Shown one piece after another: positions 9,289 through 16,981 of a stretch of 39,969 nucleotides of DNA. The stretch spans positions 1 to 39,969 of the forward strand of contig BNTW01000018.1 in NCBI GenBank assembly GCA_025996895.1. Reading direction: 5' to 3'. Made by a program: the position numbers and the translations under genes. This DNA comes from Bacteroidia bacterium. GTDB lineage: Bacteria; Bacteroidota; Bacteroidia; Bacteroidales; Azobacteroidaceae. Below the pieces are notes generated by a model. That model searched no databases and was not told the origin of the DNA. It saw only the letters and a list, made by a program, of their open reading frames with translations. Numbering within the stretch: the stretch's first letter is position 1; every line of letters begins with the position of its first letter.

Positions 9289-10100
9289 TATAATGCAATA
9301 AATCCTACTTCAGCTACTGTTTTTTGTCCGGCCGGCGAGAGAACATAATCAATGAAAGGACGTACTAACTTTTCCGATTTGGTTACATAATAATAGTACA
9401 GCGGACGAACAATCGGATAAGTTCCGTCTTTAGCTGTTGCAACTGACGGCGCAACATAATTTTTCCCTTTATCGTTGGAAACATGAATGGCTTTCACCTC
9501 TTTGTTGAGATAAGCAAGCCCTACATAACCGATGGCACCTTTGGTCTGGCTCACCGATTGAACGATTGCGCCGGTCGCAGGCATACTCATGATACCGCTT
9601 TTGTAGTTTTTGTTTTTCAACACATGCTCCTTAAAAAATTCATACGTTCCCGAAGAAGTTTCGCGCGAATAAGGGATAATCTTCACATCCTCTCCGCCGA
9701 CTTCTTTCCAGTTCGTGATTTTACCGGTAAAAATTCCTTCCAGCTGTTCGCGGGTGAGTTTCGTTACCTTGTTCGCCGGATTGATGATAACCGCCAAAGC
9801 GTCGTAAGCAATAATCACTTCCTTCACCGTCTTACCGCTTTCCTGAATTTTCTGTTTTTCGTCGAATTTGATTTTGCGGGAGGATTGCGCAATGTCGGTT
9901 GTACCTTCAATCAACGCCGAAAGACCGACACCGCTTCCACCGCCTGTTACCGTAATCGCTTGGGACGAATGGGCTTTCATATAATTTTCAGCCTCTTTTT
10001 GGGACAACGGCAACACCGTATCCGACCCTTTGATTTTTTGCGCCTGAACGCCTGCTAAACTTGTTACTAAAATTGCTACTGCTAAAATTACTCGTTTCAT
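9288..10100 (-). CDS. pstS: Phosphate-binding protein PstS
   Basis: 270 residues with an N-terminal signal peptide (KRVILAVAILVTSLAGVQA, cleavage before Q). Phosphate-binding signatures are KGSDTVLPLSQ, TGGGSGVGLSALIEGTTDIAQSSR and SRETSSGTYEFF. It captures phosphate in the periplasm and delivers it to PstC and PstA. It is the first gene of the operon and has a promoter and a Pho-box-like repeat just upstream. It is shorter than the E. coli protein but of usual length for the short Bacteroidota form. Confidence 0.96.
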   Translation of the reverse strand: MKRVILAVAILVTSLAGVQAQKIKGSDTVLPLSQKEAENYMKAHSSQAITVTGGGSGVGLSALIEGTTDIAQSSRKIKFDEKQKIQESGKTVKEVIIAYDALAVIINPANKVTKLTREQLEGIFTGKITNWKEVGGEDVKIIPYSRETSSGTYEFFKEHVLKNKNYKSGIMSMPATGAIVQSVSQTKGAIGYVGLAYLNKEVKAIHVSNDKGKNYVAPSVATAKDGTYPIVRPLYYYYVTKSEKLVRPFIDYVLSPAGQKTVAEVGFIAL

Positions 10101-10130
10101 ATTCCATCCATTTTATTTTATTTGATGATG

Positions 10131-10138
10131 CAAAATTA
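10131..10138 (-). promoter_or_regulatory. pstS promoter -7 element
   Basis: TAATTTTG on the minus strand matches TAnnTTTG, about 30 bases before the pstS ATG. No good -33 TTTG is present at the expected distance. That is typical of promoters needing an activator, and a Pho-box-like repeat lies just upstream. Confidence 0.55.
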
Positions 10139-10169
10139 CAAGTATCGTTTGACAGCCTTTTTAAAAATG

Positions 10170-10187
10170 TGTTACAATTGTGTTACA
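10170..10187 (-). promoter_or_regulatory. Pho-box-like direct repeat upstream of pstS
   Basis: TGTTACA occurs at 10170-10176 and again at 10181-10187, seven bases repeated with an 11-base period. This is the architecture of PhoB boxes in other bacteria. It lies just upstream of where the -33 region of the pstS promoter should be and overlaps the stop codon of the preceding HAD gene. Binding of the PhoB-like regulator is inferred. Confidence 0.55.
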
Positions 10188-10809
10188 ATATTGCAGGAAT
10201 TTTCAGAAAATCCGGAAGGACCGCCATGCAATTGTCTTGGATACGTTCGGCGGGCAAGGTGGTCGATAATCCGATGACTTTCATTCCGGCAGCATTTCCC
10301 GCTTTAATGCCGTTGATCGAATCTTCAAACACGTAGCAATCTTCGGGTGCAATGCCTAAATCCTTCGCAGCTAAGAGGTAACACATCGGATTGGGTTTTC
10401 CCTGCGTAATCCGGTCGGCAGACACCACCGTATCGAAATAGTGCCGGATAGGCAGTTTCCGAAAAACATATTCCAACTTTTTATCGTCGGAACTCGTTAC
10501 CAACCCGGTTTTCTTATTTTCTTTTCTCAGGTGATTTAAGAACTCCAGCGCACCCGGAATCGGCAAAATTTCCATTTGCAGTTCAAAATCCTGAATAGCC
10601 TTAACCACTTCTTTTTGTTTTTCTTCCGGGAAATGCGAAAAATACTTGTCCAGAATGTTCGGCAACGTTGTCCCCTTAATTATCTGTTCAAAATGGTCAA
10701 TCCCCAGCCGGTATTTTTCTGCGGCTTTACTCCAAAAAATATCATACTGCGGCTCGGTATCAATAATTACGCCGTCTAAATCAAATAAAAAAGCGGTCTG
10801 CTTGCTCAT
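10183..10809 (-). CDS. HAD-superfamily phosphatase / phosphoglucomutase-like hydrolase
   Basis: 208 residues. The nucleophile motif FLFDLDGVIIDTEPQ is at residues 8-22. A helical cap follows, then motif II in TGLVTSSD, the conserved lysine in ITQGKPNP and motif IV in CYVFEDSINGIKAG. This is the beta-phosphoglucomutase/YcjU type of cap. The substrate cannot be told from sequence; a sugar phosphate or similar small phosphate ester is likely. It lies upstream of pstS on the same strand and has its own promoter. Confidence 0.88.
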   Translation of the reverse strand: MSKQTAFLFDLDGVIIDTEPQYDIFWSKAAEKYRLGIDHFEQIIKGTTLPNILDKYFSHFPEEKQKEVVKAIQDFELQMEILPIPGALEFLNHLRKENKKTGLVTSSDDKKLEYVFRKLPIRHYFDTVVSADRITQGKPNPMCYLLAAKDLGIAPEDCYVFEDSINGIKAGNAAGMKVIGLSTTLPAERIQDNCMAVLPDFLKIPAIL

Positions 10810-10829
10810 GAGTTGTCTGTTTTAAGGCG

Positions 10830-10837
10830 CAAAAGTA
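10830..10837 (-). promoter_or_regulatory. Promoter -7 element of the HAD gene
   Basis: TACTTTTG on the minus strand matches TAnnTTTG, about 20 bases before the ATG. A clear TTTG box at the right spacing is not visible. Confidence 0.45.
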
Positions 10838-10847
10838 GGAAAAATTA

Positions 10848-10877
10848 TTTGTATTTGCATTTGAATTATTATCTTTG
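10848..10877 (+). promoter_or_regulatory. Promoter of the HsdR-N/PhzF chimeric gene
   Basis: TTTG (10848-10851) and TATCTTTG (10870-10877) are 18 bases apart, a slightly short but recognisable Bacteroidota promoter. The ATG follows at 10905. Confidence 0.55.
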
Positions 10878-10904
10878 GGCATTATTTGTAATCTACAATA
10901 AAAT

Positions 10905-11681
10905 ATGACAAATATTGAACGCGGCATACAAAAGAAGCTAATATCATTTGATGAAGAACGGAGAATGATTACTTATCTCAATCAAAATAAAAAGCGCAAC
11001 TACGTCAATCCCGAAGAAAAGGTGCAGGCAGAAACGTTTTTGAATTTGGTTTTGACTTACAATTATCCTGTAAATCGCATTCGGCAATTCGTATCTGTTC
11101 AAATGGGTAGCGAAACAAAAGAAGCCGATATTATTGTTTATGACGATGATAAATTAGAAAGCCCGTTGATTGTGATTGAATGTAAAAAAGAGGAAATCAG
11201 CGACCAAGAGTTTGAAACTGCCGTTAATCAAGCATACAGTTATGCAATACAGAGCATAGATACATATAGAGATTTCAAACGGTTGGTAGGATTTGAACCT
11301 GTTGAAATGTATTCAAGTATTTACGATTGGAAAATCGCCGTGGCTGAAAAAGAGGAAGATATTTTAAATGCCGAACCAGACTTTGACGCTTTGAATAAAA
11401 ATGGACTTGGACACTTAATGATTACCTCAAAGTGCGATTCAAAACAGGCTGACATTGTTGTCAGATGTTTTGCCCCAATGTCAGGAATAAACGAAGACCC
11501 TGTGACAGGTTCTGCACATTGCGCACTCGCTCCATTGTGGTTTGAAAAATTGGGAAAAGCAGAATTGGATTCTTTACAATTATCAAAACGAACAGGTTTG
11601 TTGAAAGTCAAGCTAAATGGTGAAAGGGTTGAAATAAAAGGAAAAGCAATAACAATATTTGAGGCTAAAATGAAAATATAA
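10905..11681 (+). CDS. Chimera: HsdR-type nuclease N-terminal domain joined to a PhzF-family C-terminal half
   Basis: 258 residues made of two unrelated parts. Residues 1 to about 112 match the N-terminal domain seen in type I restriction HsdR subunits and in short standalone Bacteroidota proteins. They keep a PD-(D/E)XK-type site: E43 in QAE, D75 in EADIIVYD, and E92 and K94 in VIECKK. From about residue 123 onward (RLVGFEPVEMYSS) the sequence is the second half of a PhzF-family isomerase, including GINEDPVTGSAHCALAPLW and KRTGLLKVKL. The PhzF N-terminal half with its catalytic glutamate is absent. The frame is open across the junction. The simplest reading is an internal deletion that fused two neighbouring genes. 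Whether the product folds or acts is unknown. Confidence 0.8.
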   Translation: MTNIERGIQKKLISFDEERRMITYLNQNKKRNYVNPEEKVQAETFLNLVLTYNYPVNRIRQFVSVQMGSETKEADIIVYDDDKLESPLIVIECKKEEISDQEFETAVNQAYSYAIQSIDTYRDFKRLVGFEPVEMYSSIYDWKIAVAEKEEDILNAEPDFDALNKNGLGHLMITSKCDSKQADIVVRCFAPMSGINEDPVTGSAHCALAPLWFEKLGKAELDSLQLSKRTGLLKVKLNGERVEIKGKAITIFEAKMKI

Positions 11682-11704
11682 AATGCCTGCAAAAAGAAAA
11701 CAAA

Positions 11705-11869
11705 ATGAAAATTGTAAAAACAACATTTGACAAAATTAAAGATTATCGAGTGGAATACTTGAACTCGTTACCTGCATTTCAAAAGTTATTCATAGAGATA
11801 ATGATAAACAACTATAGACAGCTAACGTCCCAGCGGCTTGGCACAATGCCTTTATTGCTAAATACCTAA
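11705..11869 (+). pseudogene. Truncated N-terminus of a GNAT-like acetyltransferase
   Basis: A 54-codon ORF. Its first about 34 residues (FDKIKDYRVEYLNSLPAFQK, then LFIEIMI) resemble the start of small GNAT acetyltransferases, from memory and not searched. The remainder is unrelated sequence read through a GC-rich motif at 11820-11850. The acetyl-CoA-binding region is missing, so this is a fragment left by a deletion or recombination event. Confidence 0.4.
11818..11850. repeat. Possible attC-like or mobile-repeat boundary
   Basis: The GC-rich stretch with CAGCTAACGTCCCAGCGG and GGCTTGGCACAATGCC interrupts AT-rich sequence exactly where the acetyltransferase-like fragment loses homology. Its GCTAACG start and short internal pairing recall integron-type attC ends or dispersed repeats seen in Bacteroidota. 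A complete attC partner box was not found. Confidence 0.25.
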
Positions 11870-11933
11870 AATCCTGTTTATAAAAATGTCCGAACAAAAA
11901 GTAAATAAATTCGGAAATTTCTGTTTTTTCATG

Positions 11934-11941
11934 TAAGTTTG
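11934..11941 (+). promoter_or_regulatory. Promoter -7 element of aroA
   Basis: TAAGTTTG matches TAnnTTTG, 20 bases before the aroA ATG. The -33 box is weak. Confidence 0.5.
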
Positions 11942-11960
11942 TATTTTCTTTTCAAACAAC

Positions 11961-13193
11961 ATGATTTACAAAATACAACCGCCCCTGTCTCTGCACGCTT
12001 TCGTTGGCTTGCCGGCTTCCAAAAGTATCAGCAACCGTGTGCTGTTGCTGAATGCGTTAAGCCGAAGTTCCTATCCGGTCGAAAATCTTTCGACCAGCGA
12101 CGACACGCAGACGCTTTGGAAGGCTCTGCATTCGTCCGAAACACACTTGGACGTTGGTGCAGCGGGAACTTCGATGCGTTTTTTAACAGCTTATTTGGCT
12201 CAAACGACCGGCGATTGGACAATTACCGGCACGGAACGAATGAAAAACCGCCCCATTGCGATTTTGGTCAATGTGTTACGCGCGTTGGGGGCTGACATCG
12301 ATTATCTGGAAAAAGACGGCTTCCCACCTTTGCATATTCGTGGGAAAAAACTGCGGGGTGGAAAAATTTCGTTGGACGGAAGCGTCAGTTCGCAATACCT
12401 TTCTGCACTGCTGATGATTGCGCCCACACTCAACAACGGATTGGAATTGCAACTGGAAGGCAATATTATTTCCCGGCCGTATATTTCTATGACGATTCGG
12501 CTAATGGAACAATACGGCGTCCAAACGGAGTGGGAAAAACAAACAATACGTATTCGTCCGCAAATGTATCGCCCGATTCCTTTTCGGGTGGAAAGCGATT
12601 GGTCGGCCGCTTCGTATTGGTACGAAGTTTTAGCACTCTCGCCCGAAAATACTGTCGTCGAATTGGCAGGCTTGCAGGTTGATAGTCCGCAGGGCGACGC
12701 AAACGGTCGATTTTTGTTTGAGAAATTGGGTATTCAAACCATTTTTACGGACAACGGCGTTTTATTGAAAAAAGATTTGCAGGTAATAAAACCTGAATTT
12801 ATAGAATACGATTTTATCAACGAGCCGGATTTGGCACAGACATTTGTTGTTACGTGTTGTCTGCTGAAAATTTCTTTTCACTTCACCGGTCTGCAAAGTT
12901 TGCGTATCAAAGAAACCGACCGGATTTCGGCATTACAAACCGAAATGCAAAAATTGGGGTATGTCCTTCAAGCCGGAATAAGTTCTATCGAATGGACAGG
13001 CGAACGGTGCGCACTGGAAACTCGGCCGGTGATTGCCACTTACGAAGATCATCGCATGGCGATGGCTTTCGCGCCGGCTTGTTTACAAACAAACGAAATC
13101 CGAATAGCATGTCCTACAGTGGTAACTAAATCTTATCCAACATATTGGGACGATTTGCAAAAAGCGGGATTTCGTATTTCGGAAGAAAATTAA
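11961..13193 (+). CDS. aroA: 3-phosphoshikimate 1-carboxyvinyltransferase (EPSP synthase)
   Basis: 410 residues, close to the usual 420-430. It joins shikimate 3-phosphate and phosphoenolpyruvate in the chorismate pathway. Motifs include LPASKSISNRVLLLNALS near the N-terminus, GAAGTSMRFLTAYLA and the PEP-binding RMKNRPI. Further on are SVSSQYLSALLMIAP, RIKETDRISAL and EDHRMAMAFA. AroA of several Bacteroidota is similarly compact. A metal permease gene follows after 11 bases, probably co-transcribed. Confidence 0.95.
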   Translation: MIYKIQPPLSLHAFVGLPASKSISNRVLLLNALSRSSYPVENLSTSDDTQTLWKALHSSETHLDVGAAGTSMRFLTAYLAQTTGDWTITGTERMKNRPIAILVNVLRALGADIDYLEKDGFPPLHIRGKKLRGGKISLDGSVSSQYLSALLMIAPTLNNGLELQLEGNIISRPYISMTIRLMEQYGVQTEWEKQTIRIRPQMYRPIPFRVESDWSAASYWYEVLALSPENTVVELAGLQVDSPQGDANGRFLFEKLGIQTIFTDNGVLLKKDLQVIKPEFIEYDFINEPDLAQTFVVTCCLLKISFHFTGLQSLRIKETDRISALQTEMQKLGYVLQAGISSIEWTGERCALETRPVIATYEDHRMAMAFAPACLQTNEIRIACPTVVTKSYPTYWDDLQKAGFRISEEN

Positions 13194-13204
13194 ACGATTG
13201 ATTT

Positions 13205-14014
13205 ATGGAGTTACTTCATTATACTTTTTTTCAAAACGCGCTGTGGGGAAGCCTTTTTACCTGCATTGCCTGCGGAATTATCGGCAGTTATGTCGTCGCC
13301 CGCCGGCTGGTTTTTATCAGCGGAGGCATCACGCACGCCTCTTTCGGCGGTTTGGGCATCGGATTTTATCTGGGTGTCAATCCGATTTTTTCCGCGCTGG
13401 TTTTTTCCGTTGGTTCGGCGTTTGGTGTCGAATGGCTTTCCAAAAAACAGGGCATTCGGGAAGATTCGGCGATCGCGGCAATGTGGGCGTTGGGCATGGC
13501 ACTCGGCGTGATTTGCATTTTTCTCACGCCCGGTTATGCCCCCAACATTTCCGCTTATTTGTTTGGCAATATTTTGACTGTTACGACTAACGATATTTGG
13601 TTTTCGGGTGGATTTGCCATTCTGACAATCCTATTGTTCATTCGATTTTTTAAGCCGATTCTTTACACCGCTTTCGACCGCGAGTTTGCACAGACACAAG
13701 GTTTAAAAGTATCGCTGATTGAGCATTTGATGATGATTGCCATTGCCGTCTGCATCGTTTCGAGTATCCGCTTAATCGGCATTATGCTGCTGATGTCTTT
13801 AATGACTGTTCCGCAAATGACAGCCAATTTATTCACGTCGCGCTTTAAAAATATCATTTTCCTTTCTATTTTATTTGGAATTATCGGCTGTTTTTCCGGA
13901 TTGTTCCTGTCATATTATTTAAATGTTCCGTCCGGAGCGGCCATCATTTTCGTACAGGTGCTGTTGTTTTTGGGTTGCAAAGGAGTGAAAAGTATATCCC
14001 GAAAAAAGGGATAG
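13205..14014 (+). CDS. ABC-3 family metal permease (Zn/Mn type)
   Basis: 269 residues with seven or eight predicted membrane helices. The family pattern is seen in ISGGITHASFGGLGIGFYLG near residue 38, in DREFAQTQGLKVSLIEHLM (the ATPase-coupling loop) and in RLIGIMLLMSLMTVPQMTA. It belongs to the ZnuB/MntB/TroC group and would form the channel for zinc, manganese or iron. The matching ATPase and binding-protein genes are not next to it, so they must lie elsewhere if the transporter works. Its stop codon is directly followed by a broken gene. Confidence 0.88.
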   Translation: MELLHYTFFQNALWGSLFTCIACGIIGSYVVARRLVFISGGITHASFGGLGIGFYLGVNPIFSALVFSVGSAFGVEWLSKKQGIREDSAIAAMWALGMALGVICIFLTPGYAPNISAYLFGNILTVTTNDIWFSGGFAILTILLFIRFFKPILYTAFDREFAQTQGLKVSLIEHLMMIAIAVCIVSSIRLIGIMLLMSLMTVPQMTANLFTSRFKNIIFLSILFGIIGCFSGLFLSYYLNVPSGAAIIFVQVLLFLGCKGVKSISRKKG

Positions 14015-14015
14015 T

Positions 14016-14406
14016 TTGATAAAAGTATCTGAAGAATTATTAGAAACTGCGTCGCAAAAAAACCGGGAATTGGCCATTCGATTTGCTTCTGTTCCAAGCG
14101 GACTGCAACGTGTGTTTATGGTAAGGTTGGAAATACCCAAAGATACATTGCGGGCAATTTTGGCAAGTCTGCCGGAAGATATGCGGACTTGATTCGGATT
14201 TAGAAAAATTGCAGGAAGTACGCACCGTGTATCCCTGTGATTTTCTTTTAGTTTCCGACTTTTTGCAAGATCGAACGCCGGTCAAGATTCTTTATGGCGC
14301 ACAAGCCACGCCAACCTGTTTTTTTATCAATAAACAGGGAATTGTGGAAATGAAAACAACAGGATTGGATACAGACAAAGTAAATCAATTGCTTGGATTA
14401 GAATGA
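14016..14406 (+). pseudogene. Broken thioredoxin-like (DUF5106/TlpA-type) gene
   Basis: Two pieces lie in different frames. Frame A (14016-14192) reads ELAIRFASVPSGLQRVFMVR and IPKDTLRAILASLPEDM, a phrase I associate with helical linkers of Bacteroidota thioredoxin-like envelope proteins. Frame B (14185-14406) reads VRTVYPCDFLLVSDFLQD and GAQATPTCFFINKQGIVEMK, the end of a thioredoxin fold with its cis-proline TPT motif. The N-terminus and the CxxC-bearing part are both missing. This indicates at least one internal deletion plus a frameshift. Confidence 0.6.
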
Positions 14407-14412
14407 AAAATC

Positions 14413-14437
14413 AACTACTCGAATTTTTCGAGTAGTT
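14413..14437. terminator. Perfect hairpin in a convergent intergenic region
   Basis: An 11-bp stem (AACTACTCGAA / TTCGAGTAGTT) with a three-base loop follows the broken thioredoxin-like gene. No long T-run follows, so termination is likely but not certain. Confidence 0.5.
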
Positions 14438-14577
14438 CGCAATAAGTGATTTTGAACAAATGATAAAGCAGATTGGAAAAATGAATTGACGGCACAGGGC
14501 GTTCCCAAAAACAAAATTTTTTGGACTACGCCGGTTTGCGCGAGTGAAAGTTTTTATCGACTTTCTCACCCGCAAAG

Positions 14578-14595
14578 AGCCTAAATTTTTAGGCT
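14578..14595. terminator. Hairpin downstream of the S41 peptidase operon
   Basis: AGCCTAAA pairs with TTTAGGCT in the gap before the minus-strand peptidase stop at 14618. A weaker imperfect hairpin lies at about 14539-14573. Together with the hairpin at 14413 they separate two convergent transcription units. Confidence 0.45.
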
Positions 14596-14617
14596 AACCG
14601 ATTGAAATTGAATAGCA

Positions 14618-15937
14618 CTAATTCAACAACTGTTTTACCGTTTCTAATGCTTTTTTTGACTTTACTTTCACATCAGGCTCAATGCCTTTACCTTCAATTT
14701 GTTTACCGTCTGCCGTAAGATATTCGGCAACCGGAATGATTGCGTAATATCCACCACCTACGTCAAACACAATCGGGGAAAGGATGGCACCTGCAGTTTT
14801 TTCTCCGACAATCGTAATATTCTTTTGCTGCCTTAATCCATATATCAAAGGCTCACAAGCACTTGCCGTTTTATTGTCTGTAAGGATATAAATTTTTTGT
14901 TCCGGATTGTAAGGAATATTTTTGTTGGGAATAAGGCGGACACGAACGCCTGCGCAATTTCTAAAAACATTGAAATCCGTGTTTATATCGTAATCAACCA
15001 ATTTATCACAGGCCAAAGGATTTTTTATGCAATCATTATCGTCATAACACTTTCTTGTAATAAAAATACCGCCTTCTACCGTATCCGGAATCAAATAAGA
15101 AGCTATACGATAAGCGTTTTTGATTACTCCGCCGGGTGTTCCCCTGAAATCCATAATTTTGTATTTGTATTGTTGTGCTTGTTGAAAAACACTGTCTATT
15201 TCAAAAATTGTCCCTGATAAAGAATTAATTTTAATGTATAAAACACTATCATTTAACATATTACTCTCTAATTGACTACCCTGTAATGTTCTTTCCAAAT
15301 CAATATTTTCTTTCATAACAGCGAAATGCGAAAAGCCTGTATTTCGGGCATTAGCAAAAAATAACAATAAAAAATCCAAATCGTCATCGACTTTTTCAAT
15401 CTTTGAATTAGTCTGTTTGACAAATTTTTTCCATTTTTGAGATTTTGTCAATTCCGGATTAAAAATCTCTTTTTCTGTTTCACTTTGTATATTGCTGAAT
15501 ATCAATTGATAATCGTTTAATTTCTGTCTATTCTCGTCCAATTTTTTTGCAACAAAGTTGCCTTTATTTTCATTTTCGTCAAAAATAAGTTTTGCGTTTA
15601 TCGTACTGTTATTCAATACAATACTGTCTAAGGCAAATGTTCCGAAAAGTGAATATACTACTCCCGAATTTCCATTAATTTCTATTGCGCAGATGGATTT
15701 TTTATACTTTCTTTTTTGTGCCAGGCGTAACAATTTCGCTTTGAACGAACCGAGAAACAGTTTATCCCTGTTTTCCACGCTTTTTAAGACAAAATGATTA
15801 TCCGAAAATATTGTTTGAGTAGTGAAAAATTGATATTTGCCCATTTGGGGCAACTCTATTTCAGCCACCCACCTGCTTTGGGCGTTGCAGACAACTGCTT
15901 GAACAATAAGCAGTAAAATTATTGTTAACCGTTTCAT
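14618..15937 (-). CDS. Secreted S41-family (tail-specific) serine peptidase
   Basis: 439 residues with an N-terminal signal peptide (RLTIILLLIVQAVVCNAQ). A beta-rich N-terminal part of about 140 residues is followed by the TSPc domain. The likely catalytic serine is S359 in NKTASACEPLIYGL and the general-base lysine is K380 in VGEKTAGAIL, the Ser-Lys dyad of S41 enzymes. No PDZ domain is evident. It is the last gene of the peptide operon, overlapping the acyltransferase stop by four bases (ATGA). A role in cleaving or degrading the peptide product outside the inner membrane is inferred from context only. Confidence 0.85.
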   Translation of the reverse strand: MKRLTIILLLIVQAVVCNAQSRWVAEIELPQMGKYQFFTTQTIFSDNHFVLKSVENRDKLFLGSFKAKLLRLAQKRKYKKSICAIEINGNSGVVYSLFGTFALDSIVLNNSTINAKLIFDENENKGNFVAKKLDENRQKLNDYQLIFSNIQSETEKEIFNPELTKSQKWKKFVKQTNSKIEKVDDDLDFLLLFFANARNTGFSHFAVMKENIDLERTLQGSQLESNMLNDSVLYIKINSLSGTIFEIDSVFQQAQQYKYKIMDFRGTPGGVIKNAYRIASYLIPDTVEGGIFITRKCYDDNDCIKNPLACDKLVDYDINTDFNVFRNCAGVRVRLIPNKNIPYNPEQKIYILTDNKTASACEPLIYGLRQQKNITIVGEKTAGAILSPIVFDVGGGYYAIIPVAEYLTADGKQIEGKGIEPDVKVKSKKALETVKQLLN

Positions 15938-16981
15938 ATTATAATATTTTTATTCACAAATTCATTATATAATTCTCCTTGAATGGCCGACAGGCTGTTA
16001 TTTTTGATATGTTCAAATGTTTCATTATCTATCGGATAACTTAAATATGAGAATTTATCAAAAACAAAAGCACTTTCCATAACCGTAAAAGTTGTATATC
16101 TATAATTATTGAAGATATTCCTAATTTCCTTGCAATCAGTAGAATATGGAAATACTTCTGTCCTATCAATCCATTTGTGCATATATGACCAGCATTCCCA
16201 TTGTTCAGGCTCTCTTTTGATATAACTTTCCAAGATGGAATATAAATTTTTTATGACAAAGGTAGTATAATTTTCCCGGTCAAGTAGTTTGGGAATTTGC
16301 AAACTTTCCATGAAATCTAAATGCAGACTTTGTATATTGTCCCAATAAGTCAAAACAGGTATGATATGCGCTTTTAATAAATAGCCTAAAACTCCGACAC
16401 CAATTTTTACATATATTTTTGACTTCAAGAAATTTATATCCATAAATCCTTTGTCGTGTTTTAGATTTCTCAATAATCCGGCATTTCCATCTAAAAATAC
16501 AACTAAAGCATATCCTTTGTTCATTAAATCTTTGATTTTGAATATAGTAGACCGCTAAATCCGCATTTAGTTGTTTATAATGCTTTTTTATTTTCTCAAA
16601 TGATTTATAATAGGCATTGCTTTTTTTATCAAAAACAAAATCATCAACGATTAACACTATTTTGTGCCCGATTTTCAATAAATAAGAAACCACCATTTTA
16701 TAATGTCCGTAGTGGAAAGTGGAAAAAATAGCAGGCCGTTCAATAAAACTGTTATTATGAACAATAATATTATCTATCTCTTCAAAATCGTCTTGACCTA
16801 ATGTTGAAATATGTTGATTAATAATCAGTTGTTTAAATCTTTTTTCGTAAGTATCTGGCTCAATTTCCGGCATAAATCGATGCATATTTGCTTGAAACAA
16901 AGCAAAACCGTATGAAGTTTTTCGGATATTTTCGTTGGAAGGATTATCAACGATTTTTCTAAAATCCTCTATATTAATCAT
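15934..16981 (-). pseudogene. LpxL/HtrB-like acyltransferase gene split by one frameshift
   Basis: Two overlapping frames make one about 345-residue protein. The first starts at ATG 16981, coupled to the upstream stop by an ATGA overlap. It carries IFSTFHYGHYKMVVSYLLKI, the region of the acyltransferase HxxxxD/E motif (H90, H93). The second frame carries IKDLMNKGYALVVFLDGNAG and LLKAHIIPVLTYWD, the later blocks of the LPLAT superfamily. The second frame opens only after a stop at about 16554, so the shift lies between about 16535 and 16556. Removing one base there joins NADL to RSTIFKIKDLMNKG. The acidic partner of the catalytic histidine is replaced by Lys. It may be a real mutation, a sequencing error or recoding. 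An acyl transfer to lipid or to the peptide is possible. Confidence 0.65.

Noticed and set aside
9483..10058. 191-codon ORF on the plus strand
   Set aside because: It lies entirely within pstS on the opposite strand, has no family motif, and pstS is beyond doubt.
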